Source: Polyodon spathula
Lineage: Eukaryota > Chordata > Actinopteri > Acipenseriformes > Polyodontidae
Direction: 5' to 3'
Assembly: GCF_017654505.1 (NCBI RefSeq)
Contig: NC_054559.1
Location: 12,052,792-12,116,791 of the forward strand
DNA: 64,000 nucleotides
Shown here: positions 38,959-51,262 of the stretch, in pieces
How positions within the stretch are numbered: the stretch's first letter is position 1
Layout: each line of letters starts with the position of its first letter
Program-made: the position numbers and the translations under genes
Notes under the pieces: model-generated
What the model was told of the DNA's origin: nothing
What the model saw: the letters and a program-made list of their open reading frames with translations, nothing else
Databases searched by the model: none

Positions 38959-39769
38959 CTAGCACAAGCAATAGCAATGTTCGCTTTCCCACTATGCCCC
39001 ACAACCATGCCTAAAAGGAGTAAGCTCAGTCTCTATGGTCCTCTAATCTTCTTTTAAAGAAAGAGTTACATGGGGGGTCTTGTTATGTCACATCCAAACC
39101 CAAAGATAAAAGACTAGTGTGTTAACAAACTGCACCCCATCGCCCCCCTTTATGTGTTTCTAAGGTTGAGAGGAAATTGGGAATAAGTGCTTGGTTTGGG
39201 ATATGGGCAGGCTTCTGAAATGGTCATACATCTGTTCATTTTTGTATTTTTTTTTTTTTGCTTTTTTAATATTGTGGTCGAAACAGGAGCATCGCTATGG
39301 AAACAATGCCTGGAATGGGAATTGATTGTATTGTGCTTGACTATCTCCAGTAACCGAATTCTAGCACAAGCAATAGCAATGTTCGCTTTCCCACTATGCC
39401 CCACAACCATGCCTAAAAGGAGTAAGCTCAGTCTCTATGGTCCTCTAATCTTCTTTTAAAGAAAGAGTTACATGGGGGGTCTTGTTATGTCACATCCAAA
39501 CCCAAAGATAAAAGACTAGTGTGTTAACAAACTGCACCCCATCGCCCCCCTTTATGTGTTTCTAAGGTTGAGAGGAAATTGGGAATAAGTGCTTGGTTTG
39601 GGATATGGGCAGGCTTCTGAAATGGTCATCCATCTGTTGCATTTTTGTATTTTTTTTTTTTTTTTTTTTTTGCTTTTTTATATTGTGGTTAAACAGATCC
39701 TCGCTATGGAAACAATGCCTGGAATGGGAATTGATTGTATTGTGCTTGACTATCTCCAGTAACCGAATT
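38959..39769. repeat. Tandem duplication of a 0.4-kb segment
   Basis: Unit 1 spans 38959-39360 and unit 2 spans 39361-39769. Both start CTAGCACAAGCAATAGCAAT (the first base or two vary) and end TATCTCCAGTAACCGAATT. They are nearly identical, differing mainly in the length of a T tract (longer in unit 2) and around TTGTGGTCGAAACAGGAGCA, which reads TTGTGGTTAAACAGATCC in unit 2. No coding sequence or transposon ends are recognised within the unit. Confidence 0.93.
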
Positions 39770-42210
39770 AACCTCCAGAAAAGATACAGAGCATCCGGTA
39801 AAAGGGACAGAGATAAGAGTCAGAGGGCCTTCGCTTAGCTGTGACAGCGCCAATGACAGATTAGCATAATCCTCAACCCTATTGTTTCATTCGCTGTCTC
39901 AGGTTAATAGTTCTGAGTGTGCTGTCTAGCCAAGACCTGCCAAGGGGGAAGGGCAAACTTGAAATGATGGCCATTTGTCAAGGCTGACAGCAGAGGCAAC
40001 CAAGGGTGGCACAGTATCCTCCAGGGATCATGGCCCACACAATTAAACTGCCAGCTATACCAGGAGGGAGGCTCTATACAGTACACTGTATTGCAGGCTC
40101 TGAGATCATGAGACCTGTGTACTAAGCGCTCTATTAGTTTGTGTTGTATATGCTGGCAATCAGATCACACCAGTACCAAATTCTGTACTGCAGTACAGAG
40201 TTCAGAGTTCTCTACTATTTTATATTGAATCTGCTCTCTCAGATACCCCCAATCCTGTTTTCTATACTATATTGAATTCAATAATAAGGAATTCTCTCAC
40301 TAGTATGGAACTTTCTGGCCTTCAGATCACCAGTAAACCAAAGCTAACCCCCTAGAAACTTCTTCAAATGGGGAGAGGAAGGGATGTGGCTGCATTCTCT
40401 TTATTTTATTTCATCTGAGTTATGCACACTCCTTCTGAGCAGCTGCAATGCCTTTTTTTTCAATTTGCCAGGAGTAGGTTGAGTCCTAAGGGCAATATTT
40501 ATCAATCCCATAAATATTCTAACCTGTGCACTACTGTTCCATTTATCACTCTTTTAGTGGAGTTTTATTCTCTGAATTCAATACTGTTGAGTCAATTCTG
40601 ATTCTTCATACACACACATACTACATCATTGAACAGACATATAGACACAATGAGAGACAAATCTCCCTAAATAAAATTGATCTAAACCCTATGACTTATA
40701 GAATATGTTATTGGAAAGAGTTAAAATGTGCTAATGTCCTCTGCATTGTTTAATGGAGTCTTCTATTGGCAAGGTCTAATGCAGAATTTATTGGTCATAA
40801 ATGCTATGCACGCTTCATCTGTACGTTTAAGTGAGAGCAATTAGTTTTTATTCCAATTAAAGCCCTTTTGTACTTATTATTGTTTATCCAACTGGTATTA
40901 GTAGTCTGCTTCAGTCATAAATATATCAAAGTCTTTAATAAGACATTTTAAATGCATACAAATCCGAGGTGTTGCCAGGGCTGGTACTGCTGTGGTACCC
41001 CGAAGCAGAAATGTTGTAAATAATGCACAGCCTGAATAAACTGCTGCATTTGCATTGGGGAAATTGCTAATGCAATGGGATAGTGTAGCTTTGCTATTTT
41101 TTTAGGTTCTGGGCAGATTGAACTGCATAAGTCCATACAAATACAAAGGAAAATGATTGTGCTGTAATTTGGAAGGGGGGGCTGGTAGCTTCTTCACTGT
41201 TAAAAAATGAGTATGTTATTTAGTGATTAATATGTCATTGAATAAAGACAATAGTCTGGCAAGAACATAATGTGCAGTATTGTTTCTAGGGCACATTTGA
41301 AGTTGAACTCCCTTTTGGTTTCCATAATTCTTTTTGTTTTATTCCTAGTAGAGAAACAAACAAATCTGTTAGGTGAGAAAAGTGTTGTATGTGTTCTATA
41401 TAAAACATGGATATGACCAGAAAGGCTGTGGGAAGAAGTGGAGTCATTAGTGCAGTCATTTCCAGTCACCTATCCCTATGACTCAGAATCCTTAACTGCC
41501 TAAGTCATTGTAAAGTCTATTCTGGAGACTGGGAAAATTGAAAGCAGGGGTATTCTTATTCTCCAAAGCTGTAATTACAACCAGGCACAGGGCTAAGGGA
41601 CACAAAACAATGCTCCATGTGGAAGAATGTTAAATGAAGGTCCCTCTGGAGCCTTTCAATAGCACAATTATGTCAGTTCAGTGACGACTGGTTTTCTTCC
41701 AATTCTCCATGAAAAACAACCGCTGCAGTTGCAGGGAGGGCACAGCTAGGCTGCCACTTAAGTGTGGAGTATAGCTCTTGAAATTCTTATGTACTTTAAT
41801 GACTGATGCTGGAGCACCACAAGACACATTACATGTCAGAACACTAGATGGTGTCAGTGTTTAATTATTGCAGAGTACTGCAGTGGAAAGCAGTATTTGA
41901 ACAACATAGCTTATGCATATTTTGCAGTACTAGTGGTGCAATATGTTATATATGTAGCAGAGCATTGCAGATTCAAATAGCTTAAGACCTGTCAGAGTGA
42001 AGAACGATAACTACTGTGTCCAGCCATCTATTACTGGGACAGGAAACTTGAGGTTTAATGTCACTAATTTCTTCTCTTAATTGTCTTATGATTCAAAACC
42101 CAGAGTAAAATCCAAATAAATGTATTTGAGCTGACATAATTTTGTTTCTGTCCAATTGTGTTTGTCTGCCTTGAAATTAAAGGCATATCAGCAGAAAGTA
42201 TTGTTTTTTG
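39770..42210. other. No recognised feature
   Basis: AT-rich intergenic DNA, no motif recognised. Confidence 0.5.
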
Positions 42211-42241
42211 CTCTCTCTCCCTCACTCTCTCTCTCCCTCAC

Positions 42242-42274
<33 letters not shown>
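42211..42274. repeat. (CT)n-rich tract
   Basis: CT units interrupted by CCCTCA segments. A related shorter CT tract occurs near 56258-56285. Confidence 0.93.
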
Positions 42275-42873
42275 GACCCCCTTCTCTCTGAGCTGGCTAA
42301 GGAAAGTGGAATATTATCTTTCAGTTGTCCCGCATGAGCAGTGAAGAGAGTCATAGAGGGAAAACGAGAACAGCTGGCCTCCCAATGTAAGGTGTCAGTG
42401 CTAATTATATAATAACACAGTGGCATTGATTCTCCACTGCTCTATACCTTTTTTTTAATGAGGTGTGATGTGGGTCATTTTCTTGGAATTTGCAGGTTGT
42501 GCTTTTATTAAAGAGTTTTATTTTCTCTTGGTCATGGTTATGGAAATCACATTTAATTCAAAAGACATACAGTAAAAAACCTATGAGGAATTATCACAGA
42601 GCAAATGAAATGGAACAGCAAGGGGGGAGTCAGGCCGTTCTGCTTACTGAACACAAAATATACAAAGTCATCTCAAACGGCGGAGAAAACACAGGCATCA
42701 CGAGGAAAGAGTGAAAACAAGCCGGCACACTCACACTATACACACGTCCAGCTTTTTAGCTCAGTGGATTGATTTACAGAGCCAGCGGAGGTGCAGTGAG
42801 AGTGTCATAAAGGAGCACACATAGAGAATGGGCAGCAGTAGTGGCTCCTGACTTTAATAAGTGAGTGGGGAGG

Positions 42874-42874
<1 letters not shown>

Positions 42875-42921
<47 letters not shown>

Positions 42922-42945
42922 TATATATAGATATATATATATATA
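42875..42945. repeat. (TA)n microsatellite
   Basis: TA units with two interruptions. Confidence 0.95.
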
Positions 42946-43126
42946 GCACTCGGATATCCTTTACCCAGATACATGTCAGTCACGTTTTACCACTCTGGTA
43001 TTAAAAATAAAGCCTATCCCTATTATATACATATACAAATGAACACACTTACCTGACTTTCTGATTTTATGATACAAAGCCCTTCAATGTTACAGTGTAC
43101 TTGTTTATCCATCACAGGCTGCATTT

Positions 43127-43158
43127 GGGGGGGGGGGGGGGGGGGCGGGGGGGGGGGT

Positions 43159-43212
<54 letters not shown>
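43127..43212 (+). repeat. Poly-G tract, 86 bp
   Basis: A run of G interrupted only by a C at 43146 and a T at 43158. Such a long homopolymer is rare in assembled genomes. It could be genuine, or an artefact of sequencing chemistry that yields false G calls. Confidence 0.9.
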
Positions 43213-43214
<2 letters not shown>

Positions 43215-43582
43215 TTATTGTGTAGTTACAGCGCTTCCTCTGATTTCATTTTGCTGTAATTAACAGGGCATTTTACATACTGCTACACTGCTACAATACA
43301 TACTGGATTTAAAAGTATGTGCTGTATCACAGTCCAAGTGTTGTCTCTTTTGGCAGGTGATATTTTCAGAATCATATAATTCTGAATTAAAATGCTTCTT
43401 CTGTTGAAAATATAGTACTGCACCAACAAAACCAAAATGGATGGTCTAAATGGATTCCTACTTATTTTAAAACACAGTGTTTGTCCTTTCAGCTATGTAT
43501 TTTTTAAATTGTATCTATTGTGTTCACTGAAAAAAACAGACAAGACTTTTATAATGTCAGATATGTACACACACATATACTG

Positions 43583-43583
43583 T

Positions 43584-43638
<55 letters not shown>
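43583..43638. repeat. Compound (AC)n(AT)n microsatellite
   Basis: AC units then AT units, the same order as at 1.7 kb and 10.5 kb. Confidence 0.95.
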
Positions 43639-43640
<2 letters not shown>

Positions 43641-46437
43641 AGAAAATGGCGTATGAATTTTTAAAATCTATACATACTGTATGGAAATCGAAACTTAAGG
43701 GAGTAGCCACATGTGACCCATAACCTGCCTGTCAACAGAAAAGTCAAGATTAAGTCTAATTATGAGTCATAGAGGCTACATTGCATCGTGTAGCCAATAC
43801 AAATACAGTCAAACTTGACAGACAGGGTGATTGCAGGTTGACGACACAGAATCCCACCCATTTTGAGGCTACATTAGCCAATAGCAATACAGTAGACCTT
43901 GGAAAGCATGACATAAGGTAAGATTTTTCTTACTTTTACAAAATTACAAGTAGGATTAGCCTCCATAACCTCTTGTAACGAACCACCACTGGACAGGCTA
44001 GACTGTGGTCCCATTGTAACTGCAAATCTGTACAGCATAATTGTTGCAATTCAGAAGCAGACCAAAAAACACAAATAACCAGCAATGATGACACAGAATG
44101 AAGAATGCTAATGTCCCTATTCATACAGCATGGCCTGGTTGCTATTTTTCTTCAATTTTTCCATTATTTTCTCTGTATTTACTGTTATTAGTATACGCAC
44201 TTCATTTATTGTACGTGTTTTGATATCATATCTGGTTTAAAACAACTCTCTCAGAGGAGCATATGTTTAAATGCATGGAGGTATTTAAAGCTCTATAGAG
44301 GGCATAAATCCTTTCACTAGAGGTTACTAAGCAGTTTTATATCTAACTTGCCATGGATTGACCTTCTAACAAACAGACACAGACTGCAGTCTTTAACAGT
44401 GGCTCTTACCTTGGGTTCTACAGGCATGCATCCAAGGGAGTGCTGCCAGCTGCAGAAGGAGTACATTATAATAATTTGAATAAATATCCATGCATATATT
44501 AATAGAGAGTGCTAATTTCAGATGGTAATGAGTTCCAGGAGACCTGAGATAAAGATAGGCTGCCACTAGAGCAGTCTAGGAGGACTTAGGGAAAGTAGCG
44601 ACACTTCCTGTGGAGCAGATAGGGATGACCAGTGATGGACCATCACTGTCCATCTCTATTTTTATATACCAGACAATAAGCTCCTAAGTGAGTTATGTTT
44701 AAGGACCTCAAGAAATGGGCTTAGGATAAGGACACATCAGTAAAAAATATGAAAATCACAGGTCGTATGTTTAACAGGAGTAGTGAAGTTAATTTCGACC
44801 CATTCATATTATTGGAGTCGTGCATGCTATTATGACATTTTCTCTACACTACAATGGACTTGAAAGACTGTAGGCATTGCAGTCCACCCACATTTTCAAT
44901 GAGTGTAATTTAATAGTAAAAGCAGAACTGCATCCAACAGGGAAAAAAAAAAAACAGAGTTGTCAAACATAGTAAAATATATTAAGATTAATGTTTTTAG
45001 ATGTTCCTATGGGCTCACTGTTAAAGGATCATAATTTCACATTACAGTTTTCTCTTCTCTTCCTTTTAAAATATGTTTTTTCAAAGTCTGTGGAAAAATA
45101 AAAAGCCAACAGGAAAAAAAAAAGAAAATGAATGTAGAGCATATAGTGTGTGGTCAGCCTGCAGCCTTTCTTCCCAGACTTCCATGCAACCAAACATGTG
45201 TTCTTCTGCAGAGATTTGCAAACCCATATCTTTCACAATTGTTTTGTGATGTCCCTGGTTTTCTGAAGCCTCCTTTTGCAATCAAAGTGCAAGAAAACTG
45301 TATTCAGCATAAGCACACTTAACTCTGGCATTTTTTGCTTATGAAGTCAACATAGTGAAACTTCAGGACCTCTCCTTGCTGTCATGCTGAGCTGCCATCT
45401 AACTTTTAAATACTAATAGGCCTGCTCAAGTGTTTTATGTATTCATTTTGCATCTCAAGTTGCCACCAGGGTCAAGCACTGACGCAGACTTGAAAGCATT
45501 TTTGGTATGAAATTGCTGCAGTTATTTCGACTTTTAAATTGTATGTTTGACCTATCCTGGCACGTCTGCAACCTCTGGGTAATCACGGATGAGCTGCATG
45601 AAGACAGATGCAAGTAATGCTCCATGTTACAGGGCTAGAAGGGCAAAAGCCTATTGAATTTCTTCACCTTGCTTTGCATCTGTTTCAAATTTAATCATGA
45701 GAGGCTTAGGCAGAAGCATTAAATACAATGCTCCAAACTTTAAAAGGTCAGACAGTCCAACCGTGTTAATAAATTGCATTTCAAGCTATTTGATTGCACA
45801 TAACTCTTAACAAAATAAAAAAAAAAAACCAACAAACGTAGTTGAATAGAGTCTCTGGCCCTTACTTATTGTGAAACTGTGTCACTGTTGTAAGCTACAT
45901 ATAAAGGTTGCAGTTGTACAAAGTAATTATAACGCTTATTAAACTCTACTATTATTCATGGACGTGACTCTTCTGTGCCACAAACGAGATTCCATCACCT
46001 ACAGCTTGTTCAGGGATCGTCTCGCCCTCATTAAGGGACTTCATTACTGTGTCTGAAAGTCCATTTCCACTCGGCCGCCAGACAGCTCATCAATAAGCCA
46101 GTCCTGCTAAACCCAGGGAAATAAAATCAACTCCTCAAGTTGCAATTTCCTAAACAGTAAAACTGAACACCATTTTGCTCAGCATTTTTTTTTTTGTTTG
46201 TACAGTGGCTGGTAATATTAATTATTGTCCTGTTGACAGTACACACTCAACAAAAAGGTCCTGTCTCAATGCTGTGGTGGCAATGTGAAGGTACTGGCAA
46301 AAGTAAAACTGTGTTTGGTAAAGTCTCTTTATCTGAAATACCCATGGATTGAGTTATGGCGATTTCAGTCAGACTCTCAAACTGACACAACAATTGAATG
46401 CTATGTTTAACATTGTACCTAACTCAGTCGTTCACGT
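43639..46437. other. No recognised feature
   Basis: Non-repetitive AT-rich DNA with short A-runs. Nothing classifiable. Confidence 0.5.
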
Positions 46438-46493
46438 GCTTTGTAAAGTGCATTGAGGCACTCCAGCGCTTTTGTAAAGTGAAAGATTGTTGC

Positions 46494-46569
<76 letters not shown>
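46438..46569 (+). mobile_element. Tail-like fragment with long ATT repeat
   Basis: CTTTGTAAAGTGCATTGAGG, then CACTCCAGCGCTTTTGTAAA, followed by a pure TTA/ATT repeat from about 46494 to 46569. The GCGCTTTGTAAAG wording and the ATT tract resemble retroposon 3' ends in fish. No head is visible. Confidence 0.5.
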
Positions 46570-48337
46570 TTTACAGGATTTTTTACTTTTAATTTTTATT
46601 ATTACAGTTTTTTATGCTTTGTTTTTTTTTTGCTTCATGACTCCCACATTTCACACTTCAAGGTTCTGGGAGGAACGCAGCATGCTGTTTCCCCATTTAA
46701 TGTTAATGTTCACTGTTTCGCTCTGTAACTGTGAATTAATAACCTGCAAGAGGTTTGGAGTAAGTTTGGCTAGATTATGCCAACCTCCAGTTAACTACAG
46801 AGAAAGGACAGCAATTTGCCCTCTGTAGGATGACCATTACATTTATATAAACACTTGTTTGCATGTTAATCCTTTTTTTTTCTTGGCATCTTGTCTATTT
46901 GTTATTGCACTGCAGATTAATGGGTGAAATTGATTTTGTTTGGTGAGCAATCATTGCAAACTGCCAGTGTGCCCGCTGTTGTTGAATAGCCTGTCATTAT
47001 CTAAGAAAAAAAAAGGCACACTTTTTCAGCGAAGCTTCTACTGGACAAAAAAAAAAAATGTGGTTTTGCATTATTTTCTTATGCATTTATGATTGAGTAT
47101 TAAAATACTTTAGAGTGATAGTACATTCACTTTGTTATGTTGTTCCATAGTTGGTTTTTCTGTGCATGCTTCCACAGACATTTTAGCTTCAGCTTCAGGC
47201 CCACGGGTACATTTCTCAGGGTAGAATTCTAGGACACATGAGCTTGTTGGCAGTGATTCTGCAACTGGAAGGGAGATAATGCATGAAGATCCCCATACAG
47301 GAGGATCGATGAGACAGAATTGACACGGGCAACACAGCAGATATGTCCCCCTCTCTTTTCTAACAACGGGGAAATGTTTCTTTCACATTGTAGCAGCACC
47401 AAAACCTTTATTCTCAATCATGTATTCATATAATCAACCACTAGACAGCACAGCAGTCTACACTAGGACCCATCTTCTCAATTGCCCATTCCGATAGCTA
47501 GGTTCTCAATACTATACAATTATTTTGTATTTGAACATTGTGATCTTATTGTCATAGGGTGGTTGTGAAATACCCCCTCCGGTCTTCCTAAGAGGTAGTT
47601 CACGACTGCAGAGGCTGAATGATTGTATTATTGTATATAACTTAAAAAGAATAATCTTCATACATGCCCCAGCTACATAAACTGTCTTGCCCCTCTCCCA
47701 CACCACAAGCACACTTTTGAAACCAAAGTTATGCCATTGGATGAGACACTTATCAATTTAAGAAAAGCAGTGTTCAAATCAAGGGGCTGCAGTTGGGAAA
47801 GAAATGCACTTGCTAAAAGAAAGTGGGTATTTAGTTTTATTGCCACGTAAGAAATTTAAATCTAGTACAGTGAATAAATAGTTTACAAATCAGCATTCTT
47901 CCAAAAATAAATAAATAAAAATAAGGAAAGTCAACAGAAAATCTTAAAACTTTTGTTTTTCTTTTTATCAATACCAACATTACTGTAAATGATATGGTAT
48001 AACAAACACCAATCCACATTTTTTTGTTTTTGTTTTACCAAAACATACGAGTACTAAATGAATGGATTAATACCACAAATGAAAAGGGAGCTTTGCACAG
48101 CACAGGAAGAGACAGGACATACACGTTATGCGTTTGTTGGAACAGGAAACAAAAAAAAAGAGCTTTTCTTTTTTTTTCAAGAAAAGAAACAAAGGAATTT
48201 TTTTTAATTAATCTTGTAACTCAGCAAACTAACCTCCCTGCATTGCATGATAACAAGAAAAAAAAGTGAAATAATAATTACAGTAAGAGTGGAAAGTTGA
48301 TTTAAAAGTTGAAATAAAGACTCCCTTGGCATTGTAC
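46570..48337. other. No recognised feature
   Basis: AT-rich DNA, short homopolymers only. Confidence 0.5.
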
Positions 48338-48429
48338 TTTTCTGTAAGCATGCTGTAGTTTAAACAGCACCGAATCTGGTAACACTTTATAGTAAGGTGC
48401 TGTTTAAACTACAGCATGCTTACAGAAAA
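48338..48429. repeat. Perfect hairpin, 34-bp arms and 24-nt loop
   Basis: Left arm 48338-48371 and right arm 48396-48429 are exact reverse complements over 34 bp. The core is CTGTAAGCATGCTGTAG on the left and CTACAGCATGCTTACAG on the right. The 24-nt loop includes the first 18 bases of the MITE, so the right arm is MITE subterminal sequence and the left arm lies outside it. Confidence 0.95.
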
Positions 48430-48752
48430 TACTTATCAATGTTTTATAAATGTTTTTAAATGTATAACATGTGCTTAATAACTATGTTATATAGTATTAA
48501 TAAAGCTTTATAGATTGTTTATAACCATGCAATAGCCATAGACAGAATTACTGTTTTATAAAGGGGACAGTTTTTAAACACCTATTCTATTTTGGGATGT
48601 TTAATTGAAATTCCTTCTATGGCTGTTGTGTGGTTATAAACTATGGGCCATGCTTTATTAACACTCTATAACATAGTTACTAAGCATACAGTATACATTT
48701 ATAAAACATTTATAAAACATTAATAAGCAACACCTTAATATAAAGTGTTACC
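48378..48752. mobile_element. MITE with GGTAACACTTTATA ends
   Basis: A 375-bp AT-rich unit. The left end reads GGTAACACTTTATAGTAAGG and the right end, read inwards, GGTAACACTTTATATTAAGG; about 23 of 25 terminal positions agree. The interior has no coding potential and is full of TTTATAAA-type words. I see no clean target duplication. Elements ending GGTAACACTTTA are common in fish genomes. Its left end takes part in the large hairpin described separately. Confidence 0.75.
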
Positions 48753-51148
48753 CCAAATTTGTTTCAAATGATGGCTGAGTTATAATAGGTAACGCTTGTT
48801 CAAGGTTTTGGAATCTGACTCTGCATAGTTGCCAATCATTCTGAAGTACCAGACCACTTTCCTCACATGTTTGTTCATTCAAATATTATACCAATGCATA
48901 CCAAACCTAACAATGTTCCTTATTTCTAATACTCTGATATGCAGTGTACTAATACACAGTACCAGTGAAAGGAATGATTCACCAAGCCTCTTTACTGGAA
49001 CTAAAAACATACAGTACTTTTCGATCTCATTTTTCAAATGCTTACTTAATATCTTAGGTAACCATACTGTATGAAGCCCTTAATTAAACAGTTTTGAAAA
49101 ACTATAATGTTGTATGCGTCTTTCATTTTGAAAAAAAAAGTGCACTATGTTGCACTCCCACAGTAGGTTAGCGAGTGCCATTTTGAAAAGGTGAAAACCA
49201 AGGTATCTCAACTAATGATTTGCAGAACAATTGAATATTGGTACCTTTAGAGTGTCTAAAATCACCTTCCATTTAAAGGGATGATGTATTTACTAGTAAG
49301 ACAGGCATACATCATTTTCATAAGAAACTCGGCTTTTGTATTGAATTTAACACCACCTGGTAGATGGACTGTCAAATACACTTCAGTTTAACTGCAAAGT
49401 AAATCTGAATTACATTTCTCTATGCACACTTAATCTTTCTTGAGTTACCACACTTACAATCCAACTCACACTGAGCATGTACGCAAGTAGCAATTTATAA
49501 ATAGAGCCAGACAGACTTTCCACTCAGCAATAGATCCAAACTGTGCTAAACTGTTAAGATGAAAGGCTTTCTTGTGAACAGGTTTCGGTACGAAGCACAG
49601 TCATAGATGTATGCGTATGTATTAATAATAATAACCTCCACTATTCCCTTATGTTTGAGCCTAACATTCAAGTACACTCGTTATTAAATCTCTTGTGTCT
49701 GAATTGGAAATTTAACCAAATCATCAGGTTGTTTAGTGCTTTTCCATGTAAGAAAATGGAATTTAGTCTGCAACCACTGTTTCACGTCCTGTGATTCTTT
49801 TTTTCCACATCACTGATCAGTAATAACATTCTGTATGTGGCTTGTATGTTCAAAAGGCCGGCTGTTCATATGCAATTTGGAATTATTGAATTTAGTGTGT
49901 TTGAAAAACATTGTATTCGTGAAGGAGCTGTACAGTGTGTTCAGACTTTTAAGACTAGGGTGTATTTCTCATTTGGTTAATTTTAATATGGGAAAATGTA
50001 ATACAAAAAAATAACTGTTATCGACTATCCCATAGCAAAGTATTTTGAACTGATAGTTTTTCGTTATTAGCTAATTGGAGATTTCCCAGGTGGAATCCTT
50101 TAGCTGAGACATGCTGATGTGCTCTAGCATGCTGATTTCCTTTGTGCACCCCAATCCAAATTAAGTCTGCCTCCTTTATAGATTCACAACTTTCTTGGTT
50201 CAGTGAGTTATTTTTTTCCTTTTTTTTTATGCGAGGTTAGAAATGAGGCTCTGTTTTCTTGTGCACTTCGTGGATTCAGAGCAGTGGAGTCACCCCTGTC
50301 CTGTCTAAATACCCCCAAACCTGACAAATTCTCAAACACCTGTTTTTATTTTCCAGTATCTGGAGACCAACGTGAGAAAATGAGAAAAAAAATCATAAAA
50401 TCTCAATAAAAAATAAAATAAAATAAAATAAAGGTCCTATTTAGATACAGTATACTTTTGCATGGTCTTAGTTTATATGACATGGAGAGGGTCTATTTTA
50501 CTGATCTAAACAGTTCCTTGTCTTTATATCACCACCCTCAAATGTATAAGCCTTACTCATTGTGGATCGCTTGTCACTGTTTTGTTCTTGTATGTAGTAA
50601 TGATCAACCAGATTAGTATAGAGGTGAAGAGCTGCTGGAGACGAGCGCTTTGTAATGGCAGTGATGACAGATGGACACAAGAAAAGCACTGAAAGGTCAA
50701 TTTAGACCACTACTTATAAATCCACGTGGGACAATTTAGAAATTGATTTACACATGTTCCATGAAAACTAATGATCTGTTCCTCATGGCATCTTTGTGTC
50801 AGCATGTTGGACAAGCCAATTACCCCTCATCAGGCTATCTTTTTTGTAAAGCACAGGCCATTGTAGGTAGTTAAGTGGAAGTCAGAAGACAGTTCTTTTT
50901 AAAAGTCAGTTTACACAGTGATGCGCTAGCATCCCTTCCCAAATGATCTTCATTGGCAAGGCAATGATTCTGTACTAAGGGATGCACATAGGCAGCTACA
51001 GTGGCTGTTAATACAATAGTACCAAGGAGGTAACATCCCTGGTTATGCTGTGGTCTGTTAGTGATACTTCTAAACTTTCTACAAGGTAATCCACTAGCTG
51101 ACTTTCTAACTTTTCTCTGAAGTTGCACAGTATATTGTAATTTTAATT
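48753..51148. other. No recognised feature
   Basis: AT-rich intergenic DNA. Nothing classifiable apart from the short AATAA repeat. Confidence 0.5.
50404..50431. repeat. (AATAA)n short tandem repeat
   Basis: Five units of AATAA/AAATA. Confidence 0.85.
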
Positions 51149-51262
51149 ATATGATATATATATATATATATGAAATTATACTATTAGAATATATTATATA
51201 TTAATCTAATATATATATATATATATAATATATACTCTATATATAATATAATATATATATAT
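51149..51262. repeat. AT-rich palindromic tract
   Basis: Several TA runs separated by short words (ACTATTAGAAT, TTAATCTAA, ACTCTA), with multiple self-complementary segments. Confidence 0.85.

Noticed and set aside
38959..39769. Possible LTR pair
   Set aside because: The two 0.4-kb copies are directly adjacent with no internal region, TG...CA ends or target duplication. Tandem duplication is simpler.
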